DNA of 64,000 nucleotides, from the NCBI RefSeq assembly GCF_016650695.1, contig NZ_JAEKFH010000001.1, positions 538,286-602,285 of the forward strand, written 5' to 3'. A model generated the notes under the pieces. It searched no databases, had not been told where the DNA came from, and was given only the letters and a program-made list of their open reading frames with translations. How positions within the stretch are numbered: the stretch's first letter is position 1; every line of letters begins with the position of its first letter. This stretch comes from Pseudomonas sp. TH41. Its GTDB lineage: Bacteria > Pseudomonadota > Gammaproteobacteria > Pseudomonadales > Pseudomonadaceae. The position numbers and the translations under genes are program-made. Of this stretch, positions 1 to 8,413 are shown in pieces.

Positions 1-1187
1 TGCTCAGCCTGGACCTGGACCGATTCAAGCCGGTCAATGACCTGCTGGGGCATGCGGCAGGGGATCTGGTGCTTAACGAGGTGTCGAGTCGCCTGGCTGA
101 CTGCATTCGCCACGGCGACCTTGTTGCCCGAATTGGCGGGGATGAATTTGTATTGATCCTCAGCGATGTCAGCTCCCAGGAAGAGGTCGAGGCACTCTGT
201 CGTCGCCTGATCGAGTCGATCGAGCGGCCTATAGCGATCGATGAACAGGAAGTGTTCGTCAGCGCCAGTATCGGCATTGCGATGGCGCCAAATGATGCTT
301 GTGAGGCTACCGAGTTGCTTCGTTATGCGGATATCGCGTTGTACGAGGCCAAGACCTGTGGGCGTAACACGTGGCGCTTTTATGCGGGTGATATGAACAC
401 CAAGATCATTGAGCGCCGCCGTTTGGAAAGTGACCTGCGTTTTGCGATCAAACACGGAGAGCTGCGGTTGCATTTCCAGCCGCGTTATCGCATTGCGGAC
501 GGCCAGATGGTCGGAGCCGAAGCCTTGGTGCGGTGGCAACACCCCGAGCGCGGTTTGCTGTCACCCGACACCTTTATCCCCATCGCGGAAGAAAGCGGGC
601 TGATACTCTCCTTGAGTGACTGGGTAATCGATACCGCCTGCAAGTACGCCGCACAGTGGTCGGATGGTCTGTTCGTGTCAGTCAACCTTTCCCCCATCGA
701 GTTCAAGCGAGGCAATCTGGTAGAGCGCCTCCAGAAAATATTACTCGACTCTGGAATCGATCCTGTTCGAGTGGAGCTTGAAATTACCGAAAGCGTCATG
801 CTCGAGGATGCCGAAGGCGCGCTTGAGATAATGCACACACTCAAACGTCTTGGTGTGCGCATCGCCATGGACGACTTTGGCACCGGGTATTCTTCGCTCA
901 GCTACCTGCGTACCTTTCCTTTCGATGGCCTGAAAATAGACCGAAGTTTTTTGAACAGGCTGCATGGCAGCGAGGATGACAAGTCGATTATCCAGGCGAT
1001 CGTGGGGTTGGGCCGTGCGTTATCGCTCACTGTTACCGCAGAAGGTATTGAAACAGCCGACCACTTGAAGTTGTTGAAAGCAGTGTCGTGCGACGAAGGC
1101 CAAGGCTATTACTTGAGCCGCCCGCTTGATACGCCCGCGTTCAATGCGTTGCTGGGCGTTAGAGAAACTACAGCTTCCAACGCTTAA
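1..1187 (+). CDS. GGDEF-EAL cyclic-di-GMP protein, 5' end outside window
   Basis: Only the C-terminal part is present. The open frame enters from the left edge (codons in phase with base 3), so the GTG at 69 is internal and not a start. The first residues, LDLDRFKPVNDLLGHAAGD, are already inside a GGDEF domain. The active-site motif is intact (RIGGDEF) and an RxxD inhibitory site (RHGD) sits five residues before it. The EAL domain has all the usual metal and catalytic signatures: EALVRW, VNLSP, EITES, DDFGTGYSSL, KIDRSF, AEGIET and EGQGYYLSRP. Both cyclase and phosphodiesterase activities are therefore possible, although dual proteins often use only one. Any sensory or membrane N-terminus lies outside the window. 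No terminator is evident after the stop. Confidence 0.95.
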   Translation, partial: LSLDLDRFKPVNDLLGHAAGDLVLNEVSSRLADCIRHGDLVARIGGDEFVLILSDVSSQEEVEALCRRLIESIERPIAIDEQEVFVSASIGIAMAPNDACEATELLRYADIALYEAKTCGRNTWRFYAGDMNTKIIERRRLESDLRFAIKHGELRLHFQPRYRIADGQMVGAEALVRWQHPERGLLSPDTFIPIAEESGLILSLSDWVIDTACKYAAQWSDGLFVSVNLSPIEFKRGNLVERLQKILLDSGIDPVRVELEITESVMLEDAEGALEIMHTLKRLGVRIAMDDFGTGYSSLSYLRTFPFDGLKIDRSFLNRLHGSEDDKSIIQAIVGLGRALSLTVTAEGIETADHLKLLKAVSCDEGQGYYLSRPLDTPAFNALLGVRETTASNA

Positions 1188-1371
1188 GGCTGGCTATTCA
1201 TTTGATCCACGTCACTGCCCACCGCGTCCTGACGATTGCTGCGCAATTGCGCAAGGAAGCGGTTAGCAGGGCGCGGATCATGACGGTGTTTCCCTATGGG
1301 TCGACAGGAGGAACGTAGACCTCATTACGAAATTCCGATGTGCCAAACTATAGGTTGGTTAACGTAAACAA

Positions 1372-2397
1372 GTGGCTCAAACATTGATCGAAAGACGCCA
1401 ATTTAGCGGAGGCATGAAGGGGAAAAACCTTCGCTATCTGAACGAGAACCCCAACGAGCCTGTTCAAATGACACGGACAGGCTTTTTGCTGCTCGAACAT
1501 TTTTCGCTGCCTGCGTTTACGCAAGCACTGGATACGATTGTCACCGCGAACCTGCTACGGCCCAGGTTGTTCTCTTCCCGAACGTTCGGTTTGAATGACG
1601 CAGAAGTGGTCAGCGACCTGGGGCTGATCATTCGGCCGGATGCCCGGATCGATAGTGCCGCGATTCAGGACCTGGATCTGCTGGTGGTGTGTGGCGGCTA
1701 CAGGACAGAGCTGAAGGCGACTGATGAGTTGGTCAGTTTGCTGAGAAACGCGTCCGATCACGGCGTCACTCTGGCCGGATTGTGGAACGGTGCATGGTTC
1801 CTGGGGAGCGCAGGCTTGTTGGATGGCTATCGTTGTGCGATTCACCCCGAACATCGTCCCGCACTCGCAGAAATTGCCAAGGCTGCCCAGGTCACCAGTG
1901 AGCCCTACGTCATCGACCGAGACCGGCTCACGGCGTCCAGTCCGTCAGGCGCATTCCACATGGCGCTGGACTGGATCAAAGGCTTGCACGACAAAGCCCT
2001 CGTCGAGGGAATCGAGGACATCCTGGCGTTCGAGGAGTCCCGCTATCGGCGCATAAAACCGACTGAAAATATCTGTGTCAGCGCGCCTCTGCGCGAGGTG
2101 GTGAAACTGATGCACGCCAACCTTGAAGAACCTCTGGAGCTGGAGCAACTGGCGGTCTATGCCGGCCGTTCACGTCGACAACTCGAGCGTCTGTTCAAGG
2201 AGCAATTGGGCACGACGCCGCAGCGCTATTACATGGAGCTGCGGATTACCGAGGCGCGGCGACTGCTTCAACACACCGAACTGTCCCAGGTGGATGTGTT
2301 GGTGGCGTGCGGCTTTGTGTCGCCGAGTCATTTCAGCAAGTGCTACAGCTCATACTTTGGCTACCGGCCGTCCAAGGAAACGCGACTCGTCAAATAG
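1372..2397 (+). CDS. GlxA-type AraC-family transcriptional regulator
   Basis: Two-domain regulator of about 341 residues. The N-terminal half is a DJ-1/PfpI-like domain beginning at GFLLLEHFSLPAF, and the C-terminal half is an AraC/XylS double helix-turn-helix (ending PSHFSKCYSSYFGYRPSKE). In the DJ-1 fold the nucleophile elbow reads LWNGAWFLGSAGLLDG with no Cys, so this is a ligand-sensing rather than catalytic domain, as is usual for the family. The start is uncertain: GTG 1372 gives the longest form, ATG 1414 has GGAGG only one base upstream, and ATG 1468 lies directly before the conserved fold. Relatives control carnitine, arginine or betaine use. The neighbouring agmatine genes make a nitrogen or polyamine role plausible but unproven. 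Its 3' end overlaps the convergent LysR gene by 8 bp. Confidence 0.9.
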   Translation: MAQTLIERRQFSGGMKGKNLRYLNENPNEPVQMTRTGFLLLEHFSLPAFTQALDTIVTANLLRPRLFSSRTFGLNDAEVVSDLGLIIRPDARIDSAAIQDLDLLVVCGGYRTELKATDELVSLLRNASDHGVTLAGLWNGAWFLGSAGLLDGYRCAIHPEHRPALAEIAKAAQVTSEPYVIDRDRLTASSPSGAFHMALDWIKGLHDKALVEGIEDILAFEESRYRRIKPTENICVSAPLREVVKLMHANLEEPLELEQLAVYAGRSRRQLERLFKEQLGTTPQRYYMELRITEARRLLQHTELSQVDVLVACGFVSPSHFSKCYSSYFGYRPSKETRLVK

Positions 2398-3262
2398 CCA
2401 TTCCGGTCGCGTCCAGGTTACCCAGGAGCCACTCGATAAAGCTTCGCGCCAACGGATTGTTTTCACTGTCGCGATGGGTCAGCAAGGCCCAGTTCGGGCC
2501 GCGAATGGTGTCGTCCACCAACGGGTGCAACAGTCCGCTGGCGCGCGCTGGCTGACTCAGCAACTGGCTGACCAGCGCGATGCCGAGCCCCGCGCACGCA
2601 GCGTCCAGCAGCAGGCCGGGATCGGAAAAGTTCAGGCCCTGATCCTTCTGGCCGACGTCGATGCCAGCCTCCACAGCCCAGTGACTCCAATCCATTTCCC
2701 GCTCGCCGTGAAGCGTGGTGCGCTGTTCGATGGGCATTGCCAGCACATCCGGGTGACAGGCCGGGTACAGGCGGTCTGCGTGCAGCACCTTGAAGCTGCA
2801 CTCGGCCTGGGAGCTGATGTCATCACGCACCGCGAGGTCGATGGTCTGGGTGGTCATGTCCGGGACTTCATCGGTGCTGAAAATCCACAGATCAACTTCC
2901 GGATGCTGACGGCGAAAATCTCCAAGGCGTGGCAGCAGCCAGTGCCGGGCGAACGTCGGCGTGGTGTTGAGCACCAGTTGGTTGGGTTTCTGGTATTGCC
3001 CGAGTCGGCGAATGCCCACGGCCAGCTGCTGCAATAGCGCCTGGGTGGTGCTGAACAAATCGTGGCCGGCATCGGTCAGGCTGACACTGCGTCCACTGCG
3101 AAAAAACAATGGCTGTTCAAGGTACGCCTCAAGGCTGCGGATCTGCTGGCTGATGGCTGACTGGGTCAGGTGCAACTCGTCGGCGGCCTTGTGAAAACTG
3201 CCCAGCCGAGCGGCCGCTTCAAAGCCGCGAAGGGTGCTGAGCGGGGGCCAGTGCTTGAGCAT
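2390..3262 (-). CDS. LysR-family regulator beside agmatine genes (GcvA-like)
   Basis: Protein of 290 residues. The N-terminal winged HTH runs over LRGFEAAARLGSFHKAADEL and HLTQSAISQQIRSLE, followed by a type 2 periplasmic-binding-like effector domain. The start ATG at 3262 has GAGGAA about ten bases upstream. The gene is transcribed away from aguA across a 135-bp gap, the classic arrangement of a LysR regulator controlling a divergent operon, so it is the likely activator of aguA-aguB-binding protein. In P. aeruginosa the agu operon is instead controlled by the TetR-type AguR, so this control would be different if it is real. The effector (agmatine or N-carbamoylputrescine) is inferred only from context. 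Confidence 0.92.
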   Translation of the reverse strand: MLKHWPPLSTLRGFEAAARLGSFHKAADELHLTQSAISQQIRSLEAYLEQPLFFRSGRSVSLTDAGHDLFSTTQALLQQLAVGIRRLGQYQKPNQLVLNTTPTFARHWLLPRLGDFRRQHPEVDLWIFSTDEVPDMTTQTIDLAVRDDISSQAECSFKVLHADRLYPACHPDVLAMPIEQRTTLHGEREMDWSHWAVEAGIDVGQKDQGLNFSDPGLLLDAACAGLGIALVSQLLSQPARASGLLHPLVDDTIRGPNWALLTHRDSENNPLARSFIEWLLGNLDATGMAI

Positions 3263-3397
3263 ATTGATAAGTTCCTCTAATCACTTTTCTGCTAAAACCA
3301 TCGTTTGTTGGCCCGTTTTTACAGCCGTAGCATGCATGCCAAGACCGCCAAGGCAGTTTTCGTTGAACACAATGGCTTAACTAAAGGGGTTTTTATC

Positions 3398-4462
3398 ATG
3401 CCGCATGTCATGCAGCAAAACGAACGACAAAACAGTGGCTGGTGGATGCCGGCAGAGTGGGTAAAGCACGCCGCGACCTGGATGGTCTGGCCGCACAATC
3501 AGGCCCTTTGGGAGTCGGGTTGGCACGTGACGTTGCCGCTGGTGCAGGCCGATTTCGCCCGGGTGGCCAACGCCATTGCCCGTTTCGAACCGGTGAAAAT
3601 GGTGGTCGACCCGTCTGCTGTCACGAGTGCCAGGGCACTGTGCGGACCCAACATCGAACTGATCGAGTTGGCGGTCAACGACAGTTGGTGCCGGGACTCC
3701 GGCCCGAGCTTCGTCTGCCATCCGCAACAAGGACTGGCCGGGGTGAGCTGGCGCTTCAACGCGTGGGGCGGGAAGTCGGCGCACGACCTGGACGAAAGCC
3801 TGGCGCGCCGCGCACTCAATCACCTCGGTGTGCAATGTTTTGGCACGCCGCTGAGTAACGAGGGCGGCGCGATTCATGTCGACGGTGAGGGCACGCTGAT
3901 CACCACGGAATCGGTACTGCTCAATGCCAATCGCAACCCGGGCATGAGCAAGGCGGAGATGGAAGACATCTTCACGCGTCTGCTGGGCGTAAAAAAAACC
4001 ATCTGGCTACCGGGCGATCCGGACTACGTGACCGGCGACATGACGGATGGCCATGTCGATGGCGTCTGCGCGTTCGCACGCCCCGGCGTGTTGCTGGTCG
4101 ACGCGACCCACGACAAGCAGTCGGTGTATGCCGAAGTGGTCCGGGAAAACCGCCGTGCGCTGCAACTGGCTACCGATGCCCGAGGGCGCACGTTCGAACT
4201 GATCGATCTGTATGAAGCCACCGATGCCGTGGACACCGACGCCGAAGTGTTCTGTGCCTCGTACACCAACTTCTACATCGCCAACGACGCGATCATCATG
4301 CCGGCTTATGGCATTGAGGCCGATCAGGCGGCTGCCGACGTGCTGACCCGGGCGTTCCCCGGGCGAGAAGTGGTGCCGGTCCGAATCAATCATCTGGCCC
4401 ATGGCGGTGGCGGGGTGCATTGCATCACCCAGCAACAGCCCGCCTGGCCAGTGGAGGGCTGA
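3398..4462 (+). CDS. aguA: agmatine deiminase
   Basis: Hydrolyses agmatine to N-carbamoylputrescine and ammonia in the cytoplasm, the first step of the arginine decarboxylase route to putrescine. This is a member of the guanidino-group-modifying (PAD) superfamily, about 354 residues. Visible signatures are GWWMPAEW near the start, the substrate-binding NDSWCRDSGP, EGGAIHVDGEG, the catalytic His region DMTDGHVDG, and the C-terminal nucleophile Cys in GGGGVHCITQQQPA. The frame is open upstream to 3305, but ATG 3398 has AAAGGGG at the correct distance and begins where homologues begin. The next gene starts 4 bp after the stop, so the two are translationally linked. Family and function are secure. 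Confidence 0.97.
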   Translation: MPHVMQQNERQNSGWWMPAEWVKHAATWMVWPHNQALWESGWHVTLPLVQADFARVANAIARFEPVKMVVDPSAVTSARALCGPNIELIELAVNDSWCRDSGPSFVCHPQQGLAGVSWRFNAWGGKSAHDLDESLARRALNHLGVQCFGTPLSNEGGAIHVDGEGTLITTESVLLNANRNPGMSKAEMEDIFTRLLGVKKTIWLPGDPDYVTGDMTDGHVDGVCAFARPGVLLVDATHDKQSVYAEVVRENRRALQLATDARGRTFELIDLYEATDAVDTDAEVFCASYTNFYIANDAIIMPAYGIEADQAAADVLTRAFPGREVVPVRINHLAHGGGGVHCITQQQPAWPVEG

Positions 4463-4466
4463 TGCC

Positions 4467-5375
4467 ATGACTTTGTTGACGATTGCCACCACCCAGATGC
4501 CTTGCACCTGGCACCTGCCACATAACCTCGATCAGGCCGAACAGCTGGTGCGAGAGGCGGCGGCCAAGGGCGCCCAAATCATCCTGCTGCAAGAGCTGTT
4601 TGCCACGCCGTATTTCTGCATCGAACAAAGCCATAAACACTTGGCGCTGGCCGAAGAATACCGAGACAGCCATGTACTCAAGCGCTTCGCCGCATTGGCC
4701 AAGGAGTTGGGCGTGGTGCTGCCGCTGAGCTGGTTCGAGAAGGCCGGCAATGCCTACTTCAATTCCTTGAGTGTGGCTGATGCCGATGGACGCCTGCTGG
4801 GTGTGTACCGCAAGACCCATATTCCCAACGCCATCGGTTATCAGGAGAAGGAATATTTCAGCCCCGGCGATACCGGTTTCCGTGTCTGGGACACGGCTTT
4901 CGGACGCATCGGTGCGGGGATCTGCTGGGATCAGTGGTTCCCCGAGACCGCCCGTTGCCTGGCGTTGATGGGCGCCGAAGTCTTGCTGTTTCCCACGGCC
5001 ATCGGCTCTGAGCCTGGCTGCGCAACGCTGGACTCCCGCGACCATTGGCAGATGACCATGCGCGGTCATGCCGCCGCGAACATTCTGCCGGTGGTGGCCG
5101 CCAATCGCGTCGGCCGAGAGACAGCGACCCTCGATCCGAGCTTGCAGATGAGCTTCTACGGCTCGTCGTTTATCTGCAACCACAAGGGGAAATTGCTCGC
5201 CGAAGCAGGCCGTGACAGTACCGGCGTGCTGGTTCACAGCCTGGACTTGAACGCGATTCGCGAAGAACGCCTGAGCTGGGGCATCTACCGCGACCGTCGC
5301 CCGGAGATGTATGGGGCGCTGTTAAGTCAGGACGGTCGTCACCTTCACTCACGCTGGGCCACTCAAGGAGTTTGA
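4467..5375 (+). CDS. aguB: N-carbamoylputrescine amidase
   Basis: Nitrilase-superfamily amidohydrolase of 302 residues that converts N-carbamoylputrescine to putrescine, CO2 and ammonia, completing the pathway begun by the preceding gene. The Glu-Lys-Cys triad is visible: Glu in LLQELFATPYF, Lys in YRKTHIPNA and Cys in GAGICWDQWFPE. Translation most likely begins at ATG 4467, which follows GGAGG inside the end of aguA. The longer frame back to 4401 lies within aguA and is not needed. Only one base separates its stop from the next start, so all three genes probably share one mRNA. Confidence 0.97.
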   Translation: MTLLTIATTQMPCTWHLPHNLDQAEQLVREAAAKGAQIILLQELFATPYFCIEQSHKHLALAEEYRDSHVLKRFAALAKELGVVLPLSWFEKAGNAYFNSLSVADADGRLLGVYRKTHIPNAIGYQEKEYFSPGDTGFRVWDTAFGRIGAGICWDQWFPETARCLALMGAEVLLFPTAIGSEPGCATLDSRDHWQMTMRGHAAANILPVVAANRVGRETATLDPSLQMSFYGSSFICNHKGKLLAEAGRDSTGVLVHSLDLNAIREERLSWGIYRDRRPEMYGALLSQDGRHLHSRWATQGV

Positions 5376-5376
5376 T

Positions 5377-6474
5377 ATGCGTATTGCCAACAGAGTGTTG
5401 GTCGGTGCCTTGGCACTGACCTGTGCCTTGCCATCGCTGCACGCCGAAGAGAAAACCCTCAGGCTGTACAACTGGGCCGACTATTTCGCCGAAGACACGT
5501 TGACCCAATTCACCGCCGAAACCGGGATCAAGGTGATCTACGACGTCATGGATGGCAGTGAAACACTGGAAGCCAAGATGCTGGCCGGCGGCAGTGGGTA
5601 TGACCTCATCTTCCCCGGCGACACCGTTGCCGAGCGCTTGATGCGCGCCGGCAGTCTGCTGCCGCTGGACCGCTCAAAACTCACCGCCATGGCTGACATC
5701 GAGCCCGGTTTGCAGACGCTGCGCAAACAGTATGAACATTCGAGCCAGGCCACCGTCCCTTACACCTGGGGCACCATCGGGCTGACGTACAATGCCGAAC
5801 AGATCAAACAGCGCTTGCCCGATGCGCCGGTCAATAGCCTCGACCTGTTGTTCAAACCGGAACTGGCCGCCAAATTTGCCGACTGCGGCATCTCGATGAT
5901 CGATTCGCCGGACGAGGTACTGGCGGTGGTGCTCAACTACCTGGGGCGTGAGCCACGCAGCGCCAAGCCCGAGGACCTGGCCGCAGCGAGTGAGTTGCTG
6001 TTGAAACTGCGGCCGTACATTCGCAAGTTTCAGTCGCAGCCAGTGACCGACCTGGTGAATGGCAACCTGTGCGTGTCACTCGGCTACAGCGGCGACATGA
6101 CCCAGGCGCAACGGACGTCGGATAGCGCCGGCAAGAAAACCACGTTCCAGTACCGCATTCCCCGCGAAGGCACCACGGTGTGGATGGACACCATGGCGAT
6201 TCCGGTCGACGCCAGACATCCGGAATACGCTTATGCGTTCATCAACTTCGTCATGCGTCCAGAGAACATGGCCGCCATCAGTAACTTCACCGGCTACCCG
6301 ACCTCGAATGCCAAGGCGCGTCCGAATGTCGATGCGTCTATGCGCAACAATCCGGATATTTACCTCGATGAGGCCACGTATGCGCGGCTGATTCCTGGCA
6401 AGGACATTCCCCAGGCGGATATGCGGGCGCGCATGCGAACCTGGACCAAGTTCAAGACGGCGACTGCGAACTGA
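5377..6474 (+). CDS. polyamine ABC transporter periplasmic binding protein (PotF/SpuD-like)
   Basis: Secreted binding protein of 365 residues. A Sec signal peptide (hydrophobic core LVGALALTCALPSLHA, cut before EEKTLRLYNW) is followed by the PotD/PotF-type sequence LRLYNWADYFAEDTL, which is characteristic of polyamine-binding proteins. It starts one base after aguB stops, so it is translationally coupled. The permease and ATPase genes are not in this window, so the protein presumably uses a transporter encoded elsewhere. The position in an agmatine-to-putrescine operon suggests agmatine or putrescine as ligand. This is inference, because binding-site residues were not compared with a structure. 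Confidence 0.93.
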   Translation: MRIANRVLVGALALTCALPSLHAEEKTLRLYNWADYFAEDTLTQFTAETGIKVIYDVMDGSETLEAKMLAGGSGYDLIFPGDTVAERLMRAGSLLPLDRSKLTAMADIEPGLQTLRKQYEHSSQATVPYTWGTIGLTYNAEQIKQRLPDAPVNSLDLLFKPELAAKFADCGISMIDSPDEVLAVVLNYLGREPRSAKPEDLAAASELLLKLRPYIRKFQSQPVTDLVNGNLCVSLGYSGDMTQAQRTSDSAGKKTTFQYRIPREGTTVWMDTMAIPVDARHPEYAYAFINFVMRPENMAAISNFTGYPTSNAKARPNVDASMRNNPDIYLDEATYARLIPGKDIPQADMRARMRTWTKFKTATAN

Positions 6475-6572
6475 CTTCAAATCCGCGCAAGAGCCCGTTC
6501 AACCACGACAACCCTGACTTCGCTGCCGGCTGGATCAACGACTTCGTGATCAATGGGACACCCGCCGTTGGT

Positions 6573-6956
6573 TTAGTCCTGTTTTAACCAGCGAGCGGCG
6601 CAGTCGGCGGTTGTCTCTGGTCCCGTGTTGAAGGCAATGACTGCGTTGGGCGCGCCTTTATGCACGGCGTTAATAACCACTTCGAACAGGGGCAAGCTCT
6701 TTGGCGGAAGGCGAATACCTGCCCCGATGACGACGCAGTTGTAGGACTTTCTAGCTAGCTGTTTGTCCAGCAACGGACCGGCGGTTTTGTCGGGAGGGAC
6801 CAAAAAAAGGTCAGCCTGCCATCCCCGGTCCGCCATGGATGCCATGGCAATCGCTATGCCTGCTTGAATCTTTTCGACCGTCAAACCGGGGGGTAAGGCT
6901 GGATCGGAGAAATCCACGGTTTCCACCGTCTGGCCGATGAACAATATCTGTGTCAT
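6573..6956 (-). CDS. conserved protein of unknown function, 127 residues
   Basis: A small soluble protein without a signal peptide or membrane segment. Its alternating beta and alpha pattern (MTQILFIGQTVETVDFSD at the start, then SYNCVVIGAGIRLPP and NAVIAFNTGPETTADCAARW) looks like a Rossmann-like or flavodoxin-like sheet. I do not recognise a named family. It stands alone between the agmatine operon and tRNA-Gln, with its own start ATG at 6956. The coding bias matches its neighbours, so it is probably a real gene. Confidence 0.75.
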   Translation of the reverse strand: MTQILFIGQTVETVDFSDPALPPGLTVEKIQAGIAIAMASMADRGWQADLFLVPPDKTAGPLLDKQLARKSYNCVVIGAGIRLPPKSLPLFEVVINAVHKGAPNAVIAFNTGPETTADCAARWLKQD

Positions 6957-7210
6957 GTGACTTCACTCCGCTGTTGGAGGGGACTTTATCCGTAGTCAAA
7001 TCGTAGTTGAATACGGGGCGTGGTGGGTGTGCTGGTGTCGAGCAGCGTAGAGGAGGCGCTGGGGGTTTCAGGTTCCGCTGGTCGGCTCAAAGTCTCCTGG
7101 AGGCTTGTGTCAAAATGTGATTAGTGATAAGTGGCTGTTTTAAAACAAAAAAATGTTTTGTAGGGGCTTCCCGGACGAGGCGAAAGTTGATAAATTTCCG
7201 CGCAAGTTAC

Positions 7211-7285
7211 AGGGGCGTCGCCAAGCGGTAAGGCAGCAGGTTTTGATCCTGCCATGCGTTGGTTCGAATCCAGCCGCCCCTGCCA
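7211..7285 (+). tRNA. tRNA-Gln (anticodon TTG)
   Basis: A complete 75-nt cloverleaf. The 7-bp acceptor stem pairs AGGGGCG (7211-7217) with CGCCCCT (7275-7281). The D arm is GCCAAGCGGTAAGGC. The anticodon stem GCAGG/CCTGC encloses TTTTGAT, giving anticodon TTG. The T arm is GTTGG-TTCGAAT-CCAGC. The discriminator G is followed by an encoded CCA (7283-7285). It appears to be a single-tRNA transcription unit, because a rho-independent terminator follows 20 bp downstream. Confidence 0.98.
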
Positions 7286-7304
7286 TTTTCCTGTCTTTAC
7301 GAAG

Positions 7305-7336
7305 AACGCCATTCCGATCCGGTCTGGCGTTTTTTT
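7305..7336 (+). terminator. rho-independent terminator after tRNA-Gln
   Basis: Stem AACGCCA (7305-7311) pairs with TGGCGTT (7325-7331) around a 13-base loop, followed by a run of T. It lies 20 bp after the CCA end of tRNA-Gln and fits termination of that transcript. Confidence 0.85.
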
Positions 7337-7463
7337 GTGTGGGGCGCGCCTTGCGCAATCATTCGTTTGATCAATAACCACCATCAAGAAACGCAAGTTC
7401 TGTTTTTCCGGCAAGGGAGGAGGATAGCGACATACCGAACTCGCCTTTGAAGGAACCTGCGCG

Positions 7464-8132
7464 ATGAGAATGCCTACCTTGCTGGCCCTGGTCGCCGTAT
7501 TGATCGGCAGCGTTGCCGTGACTGTGCCGGCTTATGCCGCCGCCCCGTCCTGCCATTTCTTGCCAATGGGCGACAGCGCCGCCAACTTGCAGCATGCCCA
7601 ATCGGTGGGCGTGCTCTACAGCGAAAACACCCTCGGCACGATCGAATACCTCGAGCAATACCACGCTGTCGCGCTGAACGGCGCGAAGAATCCCGAGATG
7701 GATTCGCGCATCAGCAACGCCTTCGTCAACAGCTCCGATCCAAAACTGGCGATCAACTGGCTGATGGGTTCACTGCAGAAAGAGTTCGCCTCGGTGACGG
7801 TCTACGACAACCTCGACGCGGCGGTGCAAGCTCATCCGGACGTGGTGGTGATGCTGGACACCTACAACCGTCTGGTGTCGAAGCGCAACAATCAGGTCGA
7901 AGCGCGTTTCATGGCCAAGTTCTACGACTCGAACCTGCAATACATCGGCAAAGCCGAAGGCTCGCGTGAACAACAGATGCCTTCCGTTTGGGTTCATGGC
8001 AAAGCAGCGCCGCAGATCGCGGCGCAAATCGACCAGCAAACCGAACTGCAAGTGAACGCTTTGAAGCAGTTTGATGCGTCGCTGAAGGCGCTCGTGACAT
8101 CGGGTAACGGGGCTCAGGTTGCCAGCAACTAA
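7464..8132 (+). CDS. secreted protein of unknown function, 222 residues
   Basis: The N-terminus is a clear Sec signal peptide (LLALVAVLIGSVAVTVPAYA, cut before AAPSC), so the mature protein is periplasmic or at the envelope. The rest is soluble and mixed alpha/beta with no motif that I can name. A segment VTVYDNLDAAVQAHPDVVVMLDTY resembles the sheet-helix pattern of nucleotide-sugar or PBP-like folds, but that is only an impression. ATG 7464 follows GAAGGAAC about 12 bases upstream. It is followed by a strong terminator and is therefore a single-gene unit. Confidence 0.8.
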   Translation: MRMPTLLALVAVLIGSVAVTVPAYAAAPSCHFLPMGDSAANLQHAQSVGVLYSENTLGTIEYLEQYHAVALNGAKNPEMDSRISNAFVNSSDPKLAINWLMGSLQKEFASVTVYDNLDAAVQAHPDVVVMLDTYNRLVSKRNNQVEARFMAKFYDSNLQYIGKAEGSREQQMPSVWVHGKAAPQIAAQIDQQTELQVNALKQFDASLKALVTSGNGAQVASN

Positions 8133-8149
8133 CGCAGTCAGTAAAAAAA

Positions 8150-8180
8150 AACGCCCACTCGTAAGTGGGCGTTAATTTTT
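8150..8180. terminator. bidirectional rho-independent terminator
   Basis: A 10-bp perfect stem AACGCCCACT/AGTGGGCGTT (8150-8159 and 8164-8173) with loop CGTA, A-rich on the left and T-rich on the right. It sits between the convergent genes ending at 8132 and 8201, so it can serve both strands. Confidence 0.9.
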
Positions 8181-8200
8181 GGGTGACAGCGAATCGACCG

Positions 8201-8413
8201 CTAGCAGTTATAAACCCCCACCGCGCAACGTCGCACCGTACGCCGTGCTACCCCGGCCACACTGACCGGCGTGAGAGGGCGCCCGACAATCGCCTCAGCA
8301 GGTGAAATAACGCTGTGCACGCCAGGGATCGACAGGGTTTCACCGAGTTCAAGCGCGCCGATCAGGACGAACCCGAACACCAGGAAACCGCCGGTTTTCA
8401 TCAAGAGGTTCAT
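8201..8413 (-). CDS. small exported or membrane-anchored protein, 70 residues
   Basis: The N-terminus MNLLMKTGGFLVFGFVLIGALE is a hydrophobic signal or anchor. The mature part is short, with three late cysteine-containing turns (RRCAVGVYNC at the end). It overlaps the preceding gene by four bases (ATGA), so it is translationally coupled to the DUF2092 protein and probably acts with it. The family is not recognised. The overlap and the signal sequence argue that it is real. Confidence 0.7.
   Translation of the reverse strand: MNLLMKTGGFLVFGFVLIGALELGETLSIPGVHSVISPAEAIVGRPLTPVSVAGVARRTVRRCAVGVYNC

Noticed and set aside
1240..1253. 14-bp perfect palindrome TGCGCAATTGCGCA after the first gene
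   Set aside because: Too short and with no T run or clear gene context; expected by chance at this GC content.
7142..7159. AAAACA-A6-TGTTTT hairpin upstream of tRNA-Gln
   Set aside because: Weak AT-only stem, too far from any gene end to be a terminator, and no clear regulator match.
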